53,382 bases of DNA, taken from assembly GCA_964588665.1 (NCBI GenBank), contig CAZPQQ010000016.1, positions 1 to 53,382 on the forward strand, in the 5' to 3' direction. Position 1 is the stretch's first letter. Each line of letters starts with the position of its first letter. A program made the translations under genes and the position numbers. This DNA comes from UBA2160 sp964588665. Lineage in GTDB: Bacteria > Chloroflexota > Dehalococcoidia > Lucifugimonadales > UBA1123. The notes beneath the pieces were generated by a model that was not told the DNA's origin, searched no databases, and worked only from the letters and a program-made list of their open reading frames with translations. Positions 24,353 to 37,504 of this stretch are shown piece after piece.

Positions 24353-25525
24353 CTATCGGTTCTCGTTTGCCAGAACGCTGACGGCGTCGATTACCGTTTC
24401 GATCTCCCGGTCCGAGTTGAAGAACGCGCAGGAGAGCCGCATGGCGGTGTCGTTAAGGGACGGCCTGCCGAGCACCCGCCAGCGTTCAAACATCTGCCGG
24501 TTCAACTCGGCGCCGCTCAGACCGTCGATCGAGAATGTCATGATGCCGGTGGAGAAGTCGCGAGACTCTGGGCTGCGCAGTGCGGCGCCCGGTATCTCCG
24601 CTAGCGCGGCCTTGATTCGATCGGTGAGCTGGAGCGAGCGGGCTTCGACGCGCTCCAGGCCGACCTCGTTGACGAATTCGATTCCCTTGGCCATCGCAGC
24701 GTACAGCGGGTCGTGCCGGCCTCCGAACTCGAACCGATGCGCGGTGTCGTCGAGAATCAGTTCGTCGGTGTCTCGGTTCCAAGCTCCCGCGCCCGCGCCC
24801 GACCAAGAGACCTTCAATTTCGAAATCCATTCCTTCTTCACGTAGAAGATGCTCGTGCCCCATCCGCCAAGGAGCCATTTGTGGCCTGTGCAGGCGTAGA
24901 AGTCGCAATCCATGTCGCGAAGGTCGATGAGGAACTGGCCGGCTGACTGGGCGCCATCCAACAGCACCGGGACGCCGCGTGCATGGGCGACGTCGCAGAT
25001 GTTTTTGGCTGGGAGCCGGGTTCCGGTGTCGGTGGTGACGTGGCTCAGGCAGAGCAGCCTCGTGCGGTCCGTGATCAGGTCGGACAGTCGCGAGAGCAGC
25101 TCTTCCTTGTCGGTCGTGAGCGCGAGATGCTTGACACGAATGCCGCGTCGCTCGGCTAGGTTGAGCCAAACCAGCACCCCGCTAGGATGTTCTTCGCTGG
25201 TGACGATCACTTCGTCGCCGGGGCTCCATTCCATGCCGAAGGCGACGGTGCTCACCCCCTCCGAGATGGCTCTCATCATGGCGATCTCGTCAGGCGAGAC
25301 GTTGAACAGGTCCGCGGACACTTGCCTGGCTCGTTCGAGCCCTTCCTTGATCGGGCCTCGGATTTCGGGGATGTCGGGACCTTGCTCGGCTAGTCTCCCG
25401 TATGTGTCGGCGATCTCGTTGGCAACGATACTGGGCAGCGGACCCGTGCCGCCGGTGTTCATGTACACCGACTTGTCCAGTGCGGGGATCTGAGCGCGGA
25501 CGGCTTCGATGTCGAATCCAGGCAA
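24353..25525 (-). CDS. class V aminotransferase / cysteine desulfurase-like PLP enzyme
   Basis: A 390-residue fold-type I PLP enzyme. The N-terminus has MNTGGTGPLP, the phosphate-binding segment SEGVSTVA, the Asp stacking on PLP in LLDGAQSAGQ, and the internal-aldimine Lys in CTGHKWLLGG. This group includes isopenicillin-N epimerase-like and SufS/Csd-like proteins; the active-site Cys loop of desulfurases is not evident, so an aminotransferase or epimerase is more likely. The start is taken as the TTG at 25525, seven bases after GGAG; upstream residues of the open frame lack similarity. Confidence 0.85.
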   Translation of the reverse strand: MPGFDIEAVRAQIPALDKSVYMNTGGTGPLPSIVANEIADTYGRLAEQGPDIPEIRGPIKEGLERARQVSADLFNVSPDEIAMMRAISEGVSTVAFGMEWSPGDEVIVTSEEHPSGVLVWLNLAERRGIRVKHLALTTDKEELLSRLSDLITDRTRLLCLSHVTTDTGTRLPAKNICDVAHARGVPVLLDGAQSAGQFLIDLRDMDCDFYACTGHKWLLGGWGTSIFYVKKEWISKLKVSWSGAGAGAWNRDTDELILDDTAHRFEFGGRHDPLYAAMAKGIEFVNEVGLERVEARSLQLTDRIKAALAEIPGAALRSPESRDFSTGIMTFSIDGLSGAELNRQMFERWRVLGRPSLNDTAMRLSCAFFNSDREIETVIDAVSVLANENR

Positions 25526-25614
25526 GTCAACACTCCAAGACAGGCAGGGGAGAAATTCGGGGGTCTGCGCCACATTATACGCGCCGATCCACCAGTTGTG
25601 TGGAGCCTTGGCGA

Positions 25615-26559
25615 TCAGCGGCCAGCGCGGGCTCGCCGGATGGCGTCGTGCACGAACTCGTAGTAGTCGGTTTCCGCGCGGTCGTCGATTGACGACGCGT
25701 CGCCCATCTCGCGCGACGCCGGAATCCACTGTCTGGGCTTGGGCAGAGGTCCAGCCGCCCTCGCCAATTCCCAGAACCCGAGGTTCCGAACCGCGGCGCC
25801 AGACACGGCTTCGTACCTCTCCAGGAATATGTCCGCGGCCGGTTTGATGCCCCGCAGGTACATGTTCATCCTGAAGTACCCGACGTCCAGCGCCGGGTCA
25901 CCGTATCCGGAGGCGTCCCAGTCCAGGACCGCCGACACCTGTCCATCCTGCCACAGGACGTTGCCCGGCCAATAGTCCATGTGGATGAACACCGGAGGGA
26001 GTTTGTCGATGCCCGATCGAAGCTCTTCCACGGCGCCGTAGATGGTTTCCGAGAGGGGGTGGCCTGCCATCTTCGCTGGGTAATCTCCGTACAGGAAATA
26101 CAAACCGAGTTCGTTGCCGGCGTAGATGTTGCGACGTTCGGATTCGTCGGGGGATATGTCGTGGATGCGCAGCAACTGGTCTGCGAGCGCCTCAGCCCAG
26201 GCAGTCGTGTCGTCTGGGCCGGCGATCTGACGACCCTCCACGAACCGGGTGACCATTCCCGGCACGCCCAAGACCTCACCGGTCTCGTCTAGAAGGATTG
26301 GTTCGGGGGCGGGAATGCCGTGTGCTCTGGCGACTCTCAGTCCGTGAAAGTCGGCCGCCGCTCGCCGGGTGGCGTCGGCGGGGTCGTCGGTCAGGAGTTT
26401 GACGACCAGGCGCAGGTTGTTCCCGGCTGGCGTCCGGCATTCGAGGATGCGGACCAGATTGGTGAAAGCGGCATGGACTGGCGAAATGGATACAAGCTGA
26501 TGCCCGGGCGCGGCGCTCTCGACGATATGTCGGGCGCGTTCAAAGTTGAAATCTTGCAT
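25615..26559 (-). CDS. aminoglycoside phosphotransferase/choline kinase-like protein
   Basis: A 314-residue APH-fold kinase. The catalytic loop is FIHMDYWPGNVLW with Asp and Asn, and the Mg-binding Asp is in VLDWDASGYGDPALDVGYF. The N-lobe has LRLVVKLL, a likely ATP Lys, and VEGRQI. Members phosphorylate aminoglycosides, homoserine, choline or sugars; there is no sign of which. It is transcribed with gltD upstream and the aminotransferase downstream, with gaps of about 90-145 bp, so it may be a passenger of the nitrogen block. Confidence 0.85.
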   Translation of the reverse strand: MQDFNFERARHIVESAAPGHQLVSISPVHAAFTNLVRILECRTPAGNNLRLVVKLLTDDPADATRRAAADFHGLRVARAHGIPAPEPILLDETGEVLGVPGMVTRFVEGRQIAGPDDTTAWAEALADQLLRIHDISPDESERRNIYAGNELGLYFLYGDYPAKMAGHPLSETIYGAVEELRSGIDKLPPVFIHMDYWPGNVLWQDGQVSAVLDWDASGYGDPALDVGYFRMNMYLRGIKPAADIFLERYEAVSGAAVRNLGFWELARAAGPLPKPRQWIPASREMGDASSIDDRAETDYYEFVHDAIRRARAGR

Positions 26560-26703
26560 GATTGACGGAGACTTCTAACTCGAAACTGAACTGCGGGCGC
26601 ATTCGTCCCGAGACAATCAGGACGGGGGCGACCGAATCTTGGGTTCGGATTACGATTCCGATGAGTTCAGCGCAGTCTTCGAGTCACGCGTCAGTCCTTC
26701 CAA

Positions 26704-28170
26704 TCACATTGCGGGCATAGTGCTTGCGGACCGGGGGAGGTTGGAGCGCCCCATCAGGTGCATGTCGATCCCGCGGGCAGCCTCACGCCCTTCGGCCAAC
26801 GCCCATACGACGAGCGACTGGCCTCGCGTCATGTCGCCAGCGGTGAAGATGCCGGGGACGCTGGTCATCTTGTTTGCATCAGCCGCCACATTGCCGCGCG
26901 GGTCCAGATCGACTCCGAGGTCCGCGAGCATTCCTTCGGGTTCGGGATGCACGAAACCCATGGCCAACAGCACCAGGTCCACGTCGAGCTCGAACTCGCT
27001 GCCGGGAATCTCGATCATCGCGGGTCTGCCAGTGGCATCGGGCGGACCCCACTCCAGGCGCACCGCATGCAGCTTTTCGAGTTTGCCGTCGCTGCCGGTG
27101 AACTTCTTCGTCAATATGTTGAAATCCAGGTTTCCGCCCTCTTCCTGCGACGAGGACGTTCTGAGGACCATGGGCCACTGCGGCCAGGGCTGGTTTCCCG
27201 GTCGCTCCGTCGGCGGCTGCGGCAGAAGCTCTAGCTGATGAACGACAGCCGCGCCCTGACGGTGCGCCGTGCCGAGGCAGTCGGAGCCGGTGTCGCCGCC
27301 GCCCAAAACGACGACGTTCTTGCCCTCGGCGGATATACGCCCCGAAGCCGGAATGTCCTGCCCGGCGTTAACACGGTTCTGTTGCGCCAGGAACTCTATG
27401 GCCTGATATACGCCTGTAAGCTCGCGGCCCGGGATCGGCAGGTCTCGACCGACGGTGCTGCCTCCGGTTAGGCATACGGCGTCGAAGTCTGACTTCAGGC
27501 GGTCCGACGGGTAGTCGCGGCCCACGTTGACGCCGATCTTGAACACGACGCCTTCGGCCTCCATCTGATCGACGCGACGCTGGACGACATCCTTGCCGAG
27601 TTTGAAGTCGGGGATGCCAAACCGCAACAGTCCGCCCACGGATTCGTTGCGCTCGAACACGGTCACCGAATGTCCGGCTCGATTGAGCTGGAACGCGGTC
27701 GCCAGTCCCGCGGGCCCTGATCCGACCACCGCGACCGTCTTGCCGGTCCTTTCGGCTGGCGGCTGCGGAACGATCCAGCCTTCCTTCCAGCCGCGGTCTG
27801 CGATCGTTCTTTCGATGTACTCGATGGTGACCGGGTCGTCGTTGATGTTCAACACGCACGACGCCTCGCACGGCGCAGGGCAGACCCTGCCGGTGAACTC
27901 CGGAAAGCTGTTGGTCGAGTGAAGCTCGTACAGGGCTTCCTGCCACTTGCCGCGATACACCAGGTCGTTGAAATCGGGGATGATGTTCCCCAATGGGCAA
28001 CCGCTCATGCAGAAAGGCACGGAGCAGTTCATGCACCGGGCGCCCTGATCGCAGGCCGCCTGCTCGCTCCACTCAAGGTGGAACTCGCGCCAGTGGTTGA
28101 TGCGGTCCGCGACCGGCTCTCGTGACAGCGGCTGCCGTCCCAGTTCTTTGAATCCTGTCGGTTTACCCAT
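26704..28170 (-). CDS. gltD: glutamate synthase small subunit
   Basis: A 488-residue NADPH-dependent GltD that feeds electrons to the GltB subunit for converting 2-oxoglutarate and glutamine to two glutamates. The N-terminal Fe-S region has CMNCSVPFCMSGCPLGN and GRVCPAPCEASC, the FAD motif is VAVVGSGPAGLATA, and the NADPH motif is VVVLGGGDTGSDC; the C-terminal GD box is GIFTAGDMTRGQSLVV. The start is the ATG at 28170, since the frame above it is repeat-derived. No clear ribosome-binding site precedes it. It lies 167 bp after gltB with a palindromic repeat in between. Confidence 0.95.
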   Translation of the reverse strand: MGKPTGFKELGRQPLSREPVADRINHWREFHLEWSEQAACDQGARCMNCSVPFCMSGCPLGNIIPDFNDLVYRGKWQEALYELHSTNSFPEFTGRVCPAPCEASCVLNINDDPVTIEYIERTIADRGWKEGWIVPQPPAERTGKTVAVVGSGPAGLATAFQLNRAGHSVTVFERNESVGGLLRFGIPDFKLGKDVVQRRVDQMEAEGVVFKIGVNVGRDYPSDRLKSDFDAVCLTGGSTVGRDLPIPGRELTGVYQAIEFLAQQNRVNAGQDIPASGRISAEGKNVVVLGGGDTGSDCLGTAHRQGAAVVHQLELLPQPPTERPGNQPWPQWPMVLRTSSSQEEGGNLDFNILTKKFTGSDGKLEKLHAVRLEWGPPDATGRPAMIEIPGSEFELDVDLVLLAMGFVHPEPEGMLADLGVDLDPRGNVAADANKMTSVPGIFTAGDMTRGQSLVVWALAEGREAARGIDMHLMGRSNLPRSASTMPAM

Positions 28171-28225
28171 GTTGTCGTTTCTGTGTCTCAGTCTATGAGT
28201 TCGTATTTCGGTCGTTGTAGCGGAC

Positions 28226-28337
28226 GTGTGGTTCGACAAGCTCACCACGAACGGTGGAAACCTCACCACGAACGGAGGAAAACGGCGTTCCGTTCGAACC
28301 AAGACGTCGCGCCGCCTGTCGAAGGGCCGCCGAACGG
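28226..28337. repeat. REP-like palindromic cluster between gltB and gltD
   Basis: GTGTGGTTCGACAAGCTCAC (28226-28245) and CACGAACGG are followed by a second CTCACCACGAACGGAGG and then by CCTGTCGAAGGGCCGCCGAACGG (28315-28337), parts of the dispersed TTCGACAAGCTCA motif in both orientations. It sits exactly in the gltB-gltD spacer and may adjust the ratio of the two messages. Confidence 0.65.
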
Positions 28338-32897
<4,560 letters not shown>

Positions 32898-33086
32898 ATT
32901 TGTTGGACGCTCGCACTATCCCGTTCAACTTTCCTGCCAACCACCGCTCCAGTCGATTCGCGCCCATCGCGGAGATCGGCTCCTGCCGATACATCCGAAT
33001 TTATGCACGACGGCAGCGGCGTCAATTCCAATGGGAGTAAACAGGGGCAGCGGCGCGAATGATCGACGGAACTGCCGCGTGTGCCC

Positions 33087-34421
33087 TCAAAGGGTCGGCA
33101 GATACCGCGATATCTCGTAGTCGGTTACGTGGGACCGATATCGCTCCCACTCTATTTTCTTGTTTTCGATAAAGCTGTCGAAAACCACATCCCCAAGCGC
33201 ATTGCGGACCAACTCGCTGTTTTCCGTGATCGAGATGGCCTCCCAGAGGTTGCCGGGGAGAGATTTTATGCGCCGCTCTTCTCGCTCCGAAACCGGCATG
33301 TCGAATACATTGGACGCCGACGGCGGCTGCAATTCGAGCTTCTTCTCGATCCCGTCGAGCCCGGCCGCCAGCATGACGCTGAAGGCCAAATATGGATTCA
33401 CGGCCGGATCAGGCGCACGATACTCGATTCGCCGCGACTCTTCGCGACCGGGCTTGAACGCCGGGACCCGAACGAGATCGGACCTGTTGACCGTGGCCCA
33501 CGAGACGAATGTCGGCGCCTCGTAGTTGGGGACCAAGCGCTTGTAAGAGTTCACCCATTGGTTCGTGATCGCGGTGATTTCCCGGGCGTGAGCCAACAGG
33601 CCAGCGATGAAGTGCCGCGCCACGTCGGACAGCCTCTCCGGATCTTCGCCGTCGAAAAACGCGTTGCGACCGCCTTTGAACAACGACTGGTGCGTATGCA
33701 TTCCGTTTCCATTGACCGATGCGATCGGTTTGGGCATGAACGACGCGTAGCAGCCGTGTCTCTGCGCGATCTCTTTGACGACGACTCGGTAGGTCATCAC
33801 GGTGTCAGCCATCGTCATGGCATCGGTGTGCCGCAGGTCGATTTCGTGTTGGCTTGGCGCCACCTCGTGGTGGCTCTGCTCGACTGGAATGCCCAACTCT
33901 TCCAACATGAGGACTGTCTCGCGACGCAAATCCGTCGCCTGACTCGTGGCATCCTGGTCGAAGTAACCGCCTTGGTCCAAAGGTTCGGCGCTGGCGGAGT
34001 CTTTGAAGTAGAAGTATTCCATCTCCGGGCCCACGTAGTAGGTGAAGCCCATGTTGGCGGCCCGCTCGATGTTGCGGCGAAGGACCCATCGCGGGTCACC
34101 CTCGAACGCGGCGTCCTCCGGGGTGACGATGTCGCAAAACATGCGGGCTACGGCGTTGGAGCGCGGACGCCACGGCAGCAGGCTGAAGGTGTTGGGGTCG
34201 GGGAGAGCGTAAAGGTCTTTCTCCTCGGCGCGAGCAAACCCTTCGATGGCCGAGCCGTCGAAACCCATGCCGCGGGTTAGGGCCGCCTCCAACTCTTCGT
34301 AGGTGATCGCAAACCCTTTGAGGTTTCCGAGTATGTCCGTGAACCAGAGCCTGATGAACTTGACGTCACCGTCTCTGGCCTCTTTGAGAGCGTATTCGAC
34401 TGCCTGGTCTCGATCTTCCAT
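33087..34421 (-). CDS. glnA: glutamine synthetase type I-alpha
   Basis: A 444-residue GS, the shorter alpha type found in Gram-positives and archaea. The N-terminal beta-grasp has the GFDGSAIEGF latch loop, and the catalytic domain has EMEYFYF (Glu metal ligands), NGNGMHTHQSL and the RIEYRAPDP adenine-site strand. The segment that carries the adenylylated Tyr in beta-type enzymes reads NVFDMPVSE here: Phe replaces Tyr, so control by adenylylation is not possible. It lies downstream of the beta-type GS, with its own promoter and a 200-base leader. Both GS genes share the minus strand. Confidence 0.95.
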   Translation of the reverse strand: MEDRDQAVEYALKEARDGDVKFIRLWFTDILGNLKGFAITYEELEAALTRGMGFDGSAIEGFARAEEKDLYALPDPNTFSLLPWRPRSNAVARMFCDIVTPEDAAFEGDPRWVLRRNIERAANMGFTYYVGPEMEYFYFKDSASAEPLDQGGYFDQDATSQATDLRRETVLMLEELGIPVEQSHHEVAPSQHEIDLRHTDAMTMADTVMTYRVVVKEIAQRHGCYASFMPKPIASVNGNGMHTHQSLFKGGRNAFFDGEDPERLSDVARHFIAGLLAHAREITAITNQWVNSYKRLVPNYEAPTFVSWATVNRSDLVRVPAFKPGREESRRIEYRAPDPAVNPYLAFSVMLAAGLDGIEKKLELQPPSASNVFDMPVSEREERRIKSLPGNLWEAISITENSELVRNALGDVVFDSFIENKKIEWERYRSHVTDYEISRYLPTL

Positions 34422-34624
34422 AAAAACAGTGCTCGATCAGGCGGGAGATTAATCAGCGGCGCCCCGCGTGCATTCCGTTGCCAGCGTCAGGGACGCCCCG
34501 CGCCGCCTAGTCGGTCAGGCGCTCCAAGGATGCATCGGGACGCCGCACCGGAGAACCTGGGCCAATGCGCGGCGCCGCGTGGGACTACGAAGACTTCCCG
34601 TCGCAAAATCTGCGGCAGAAAATC
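34422..34624 (-). promoter_or_regulatory. long 5' leader of the I-alpha glnA
   Basis: About 200 bases separate the predicted transcript start from the ATG. The leader is G+C rich with several potential stems (for example GGCGCCGCG palindromes around 34570-34580 and CGCCGACTAGGCGG-like pairing near 34502-34515). It lacks the conserved bases I would expect of a glutamine riboswitch, and no reading frame of note is present. A regulatory role is possible but not shown. Confidence 0.35.
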
Positions 34625-34630
34625 TCACGA

Positions 34631-34659
34631 AATATAACAATCTACGAAGGTTGTGTCAA
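34631..34659 (-). promoter_or_regulatory. strong sigma-70 promoter for the I-alpha glnA
   Basis: On the minus strand a consensus TTGACA (34659-34654) is separated by 17 bp from TATATT (34636-34631). Start of transcription would be near 34624. No other gene lies between it and glnA. Confidence 0.75.
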
Positions 34660-34683
34660 TTTTCACGCTCACAATGACGCCCA

Positions 34684-34714
34684 CGGGGCATCGCTGATTC
34701 ATCGCGATGCCCCG
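34684..34714 (-). terminator. hairpin after the I-beta glnA
   Basis: CGGGGCATCGC and GCGATGCCCCG form an 11-bp perfect stem with a 9-base loop, 42 bp after the stop of the I-beta glnA and just before the promoter of the next glnA. There is no U-tract, so it may be a weak terminator or an mRNA-stabilising hairpin. Confidence 0.6.
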
Positions 34715-34755
34715 AATGTATCATCTGGTGTAGCCGATGTCCGCCCGGCTCGAAA

Positions 34756-36192
34756 TTAGGCGTCGAAGTACAGGAAGAACTCGTACGGGTGAGGTCGGAG
34801 CCTCATCGGGTCGAGCTCGTTCGTGCGCTTGTAGTCGAGCCAGGTCTCGATCAGGTCGGACGTGAACACGTCGCCGGCGAGCAGGAACTCGTGATCGGCT
34901 TCCAGTGCGTCCAGAACCGCGTCCAGGCTGCCTGGCACTTGCGCGACATTCGCCGCTTCCTCCGGTGAAAGGTCGTAGAGGTCCACGTCGAGGGGGTCTC
35001 CGGGATCGATCTCGTTGCGGATCCCGTCGATGCCCGCGAGGAGCATCGCAGAGAAGGCCAAGTACGGGTTCGCCGTCGGGTCCGGGCACCTGAACTCGAT
35101 TCGCTTCGAGTTCGGCGTGTCGAAATATGCCGGGATGCGGCAGCAAGCGCTGCGGTTGCGAGCGGAGTAGGCCAGGTTAACCGGCGCCTCGAATCCAGGA
35201 ACCAGCCTGCGATACGAGTTCGTCGTGGGCGCGGCGAAGGCCAGCAAGGCGGGAGCGTGTTTCAGCAGACCGCCGATGTAGTACTTCATCGACTGGCTCA
35301 TGTGCGCGTACCCGTCGCCGTAGAAGGTGTTTTTGCCGTCCTTCCAGATGCTCTGGTGCGTATGCATGCCTGTGCCGTTGTCGCCGAAGAGAGGCTTGGG
35401 CATGAAGGTCGCGAGCTTCCCATGCTTGGCGGCAACGTTTTTGAGCAGGTATTTGTAGTACATCACGTTGTCGGCGGTTTGGGTCAGCGTATCGAATACG
35501 ATGTCGATTTCGCCCTGGCCCGCGGTCGCCACTTCGTGGTGGTGCTTTTCGACCTTGATGCCGAACTTCTGCATCTCGATCACGGCTTCGGAGCGAATTT
35601 CGGAAAGGGTGTCGACCGGGGGCGCCGGGAAGTAGCCTTCTTTATGCCTCGGCCGAAAGCCTTGGCCAGGCTTGCCGTCAAGGCGCTTCTCAGCGCCGGA
35701 GTTCCATATTCCTTCGTCCGAGTCGACGTGGTAGAACCCTGCATTCGCGGTCTGGTCGAAGCGGGCGGAATCGAAGATGAAGAATTCGAGCTCAGGGCCC
35801 CAGAAGCTCTGGTCGCCGAGGCTCGTGGACTTCAGGTACGCCTCGGCCTTGTGGGCGATGTGTCGAGGGTCGCGGGAGTACTCCTCGCCGGTGAGCGGGT
35901 CCCGGATGTCGCAGATCAGGCTCAGGGTCTTGGTCTCGTAGACCGGGTCCATATTGGCCGTGGTCGGGTCCGGCACCAGCAGCATGTCGCTCTCGTGGAT
36001 CGCCTGGAACCCTCTGATGCTCGACCCGTCGAATCCGGTCCCTTCCGTGAACAGGTCCTCGGTGACCTCGGTGGGCGGGATTGCCAGATGCTGCATGGTG
36101 CCAGGGAGATCGACAAACTTCAGGTCGATCATCTTCACATCTTGGTCCTTGATCATCTTGATTACATCTTTGCCGCTAATAGCGTCTGCCAT
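34756..36192 (-). CDS. glnA: glutamine synthetase type I-beta
   Basis: A 478-residue GS with the longer beta-type catalytic domain. The GTGFDGSSIRGF loop, GPELEFFIFD, HHHEVATAGQGE, GTGMHTHQS and FRCPDPTANPYLAF segments are all intact. The adenylylation loop reads DLYDLSPEE, keeping the Tyr that is modified by GlnE in proteobacteria and actinobacteria; no glnE or glnB is in this window. The ATG at 36192 follows GGAG; an upstream in-frame extension has no similarity. Having both the alpha and beta type side by side suggests separate regulation of nitrogen assimilation. Confidence 0.96.
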   Translation of the reverse strand: MADAISGKDVIKMIKDQDVKMIDLKFVDLPGTMQHLAIPPTEVTEDLFTEGTGFDGSSIRGFQAIHESDMLLVPDPTTANMDPVYETKTLSLICDIRDPLTGEEYSRDPRHIAHKAEAYLKSTSLGDQSFWGPELEFFIFDSARFDQTANAGFYHVDSDEGIWNSGAEKRLDGKPGQGFRPRHKEGYFPAPPVDTLSEIRSEAVIEMQKFGIKVEKHHHEVATAGQGEIDIVFDTLTQTADNVMYYKYLLKNVAAKHGKLATFMPKPLFGDNGTGMHTHQSIWKDGKNTFYGDGYAHMSQSMKYYIGGLLKHAPALLAFAAPTTNSYRRLVPGFEAPVNLAYSARNRSACCRIPAYFDTPNSKRIEFRCPDPTANPYLAFSAMLLAGIDGIRNEIDPGDPLDVDLYDLSPEEAANVAQVPGSLDAVLDALEADHEFLLAGDVFTSDLIETWLDYKRTNELDPMRLRPHPYEFFLYFDA

Positions 36193-36832
36193 GGCGTTTC
36201 TCTCCTCACTCGATCTAATTACGGAGGCGGTTCCGTCGGCCTTACGTGTGCAAATCGCCCATCTCTCGAACGCCCTCGAACCGGCTCCGTGGATTTCCAT
36301 GCGAAAAACGTATGTGGCACGGATTTCCGGTTGCGTTCACTGGGCGCCAGCGCGCTGACGCCCGCTCGGAATCTGGTCGGTCTCTAACAGTCGGTCCGCG
36401 CCGGTTCTAAGGCCCGTCGGCAAAACCCGCGACAAGTGCGGGGCAGATGCCCTTGCTCATCCGAAGCCATGTGGTCAACAATGATTTCGAGGGCAATAAT
36501 ACCGACGAAGGCCAAGCCGCCTGGATTTGCCACCGTGACAGTTTATCCTCGCCTCTAGCTTGCCCGCAAGTCGGACCGTCGTACAGCCTAGCCTACCTTG
36601 TACTTTTCAATATGAACCGAATTATGCGGAACCGATGTTTCGGACGTGTTTCCCAGATGTTAAATGTTTGTTACAGGCTGGCGCGGCGACCGACCGTCGA
36701 TCGACGATCTCGGGTGGGCGCGTGTCTGACTCGCGCTTGATGAAGAGGATGCGCCCGTCCCTGTTGGCGCCCATATGACACACAGTAGTCACCCCCTAAT
36801 ACGGTTCGTTCATGACACAAAACTACAAACAA
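36193..36832. other. intergenic region, no gene recognised
   Basis: About 640 bp upstream of the I-beta glnA. It contains A+T-rich stretches but no reading frame with a ribosome-binding site or familiar motif, and I find no convincing promoter. It should hold the glnA control region. Confidence 0.5.
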
Positions 36833-36833
36833 T

Positions 36834-36851
36834 ATCACCCCATTGGGTGAT
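36834..36851. promoter_or_regulatory. inverted repeat, operator candidate
   Basis: ATCACCC-CATT-GGGTGAT is a perfect 7-bp inverted repeat. A related half-site (GTCACCCCC) lies at 36788-36796. It precedes the small transcription unit ending at 37280 and may bind a repressor of it. Confidence 0.4.
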
Positions 36852-36951
36852 GTAACCTCCCTCCTGCGGCGGCATACTAGTCGTGGCAAATGGGCGCAAG
36901 GGCCGTTTCGACGGTTGGCGCCCGCCAGCACGCTACTTCAGGAGGAGCCAA

Positions 36952-37210
36952 GTGAGGCTGATACGGAAGCTAAGGAAGCAACACCTACTTCGTCGACGCA
37001 CGGTACTACTTCATCGACTTCGAAGCGTTGGTCACGGGACAGATACTGAACGAGGTTCCTGACTCGGCCTCCGCCGACAACAAGCCCGACGGATCGTCGA
37101 ACATATACGACGGATCGTACATCTGGTACATCGACCATCAGGGCAACGTCCAGGGCCTTTACGCCTTCCTGCCCTCGAGTACGGGATTCCAGAGCGGCGT
37201 CTACCCGTAA
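36952..37210 (+). pseudogene. small unrecognised gene, apparently frameshifted
   Basis: A strong ribosome-binding site, GGAGGAG, precedes a GTG at 36952 (product start MRLIRKLRK). That frame soon runs into Arg-rich nonsense and stops. In the +1 frame, from 36974 to 37210, the codons read like a true protein: YFVDARYYFIDFEAL, then IYDGSYIWYIDHQGNVQGL and a VYP end. A +1 shift near 36976 would join the two into about 86 residues. The only conventional start in the second frame is a TTG at 37028. A strong terminator follows, showing that the unit is or was transcribed. No homologue is recognised. Confidence 0.35.
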
Positions 37211-37238
37211 GCTTCACTAGCAACCTCCGAAACTTGAA

Positions 37239-37280
37239 GAGTGTCCCGCCGGTCAGTCCGGCGGGACACTCTCGTTTTTC
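37239..37280 (+). terminator. intrinsic terminator
   Basis: GAGTGTCCCGCCGG pairs perfectly over 14 bp with CCGGCGGGACACTC across a 5-base loop (TCAGT), followed by TCGTTTTT. It ends the small transcription unit upstream. Confidence 0.9.
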
Positions 37281-37434
37281 GTAGGTCGGTTTGTTGTGAC
37301 CCCGGCGTCTGTCGCCGAACCCTCGAATGCGTTGCTGGCGCGAGACATTGCGTCAAAGCAAACGGGGCCAGGCAACCGTCATCCACGGGTGGATTAGCGC
37401 AGGCTGGGCCCGATGCCATCTCGCTCGTTCTTCT

Positions 37435-37464
37435 TTGACAAGGTATGCCTGCCAATTTACAATG
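37435..37464 (+). promoter_or_regulatory. promoter of the candidate selenoprotein gene
   Basis: TTGACA (37435-37440) and TACAAT (37459-37464) are spaced by 18 bp. Transcription would start near 37471, about 35 bases before the ATG at 37505, so the gene is its own transcription unit. Confidence 0.7.
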
Positions 37465-37504
37465 CGGCAAATGAACACCCGAGAGAGTGAAGGAGTGGCG
37501 GTGA

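Noticed and set aside
33081..34280. 399-codon open frame on the plus strand
   Set aside because: Antisense to glnA; composition is a mirror of the coding strand.
34422..34624. Glutamine riboswitch in the glnA leader
   Set aside because: A GGGAAGT stretch recalls the core, but the flanking pairing and the conserved GAACG-type bases are missing.
34684..34714. Attachment site or dyad for recombination
   Set aside because: Its place directly after a gene end makes a transcript-end hairpin the simpler reading.
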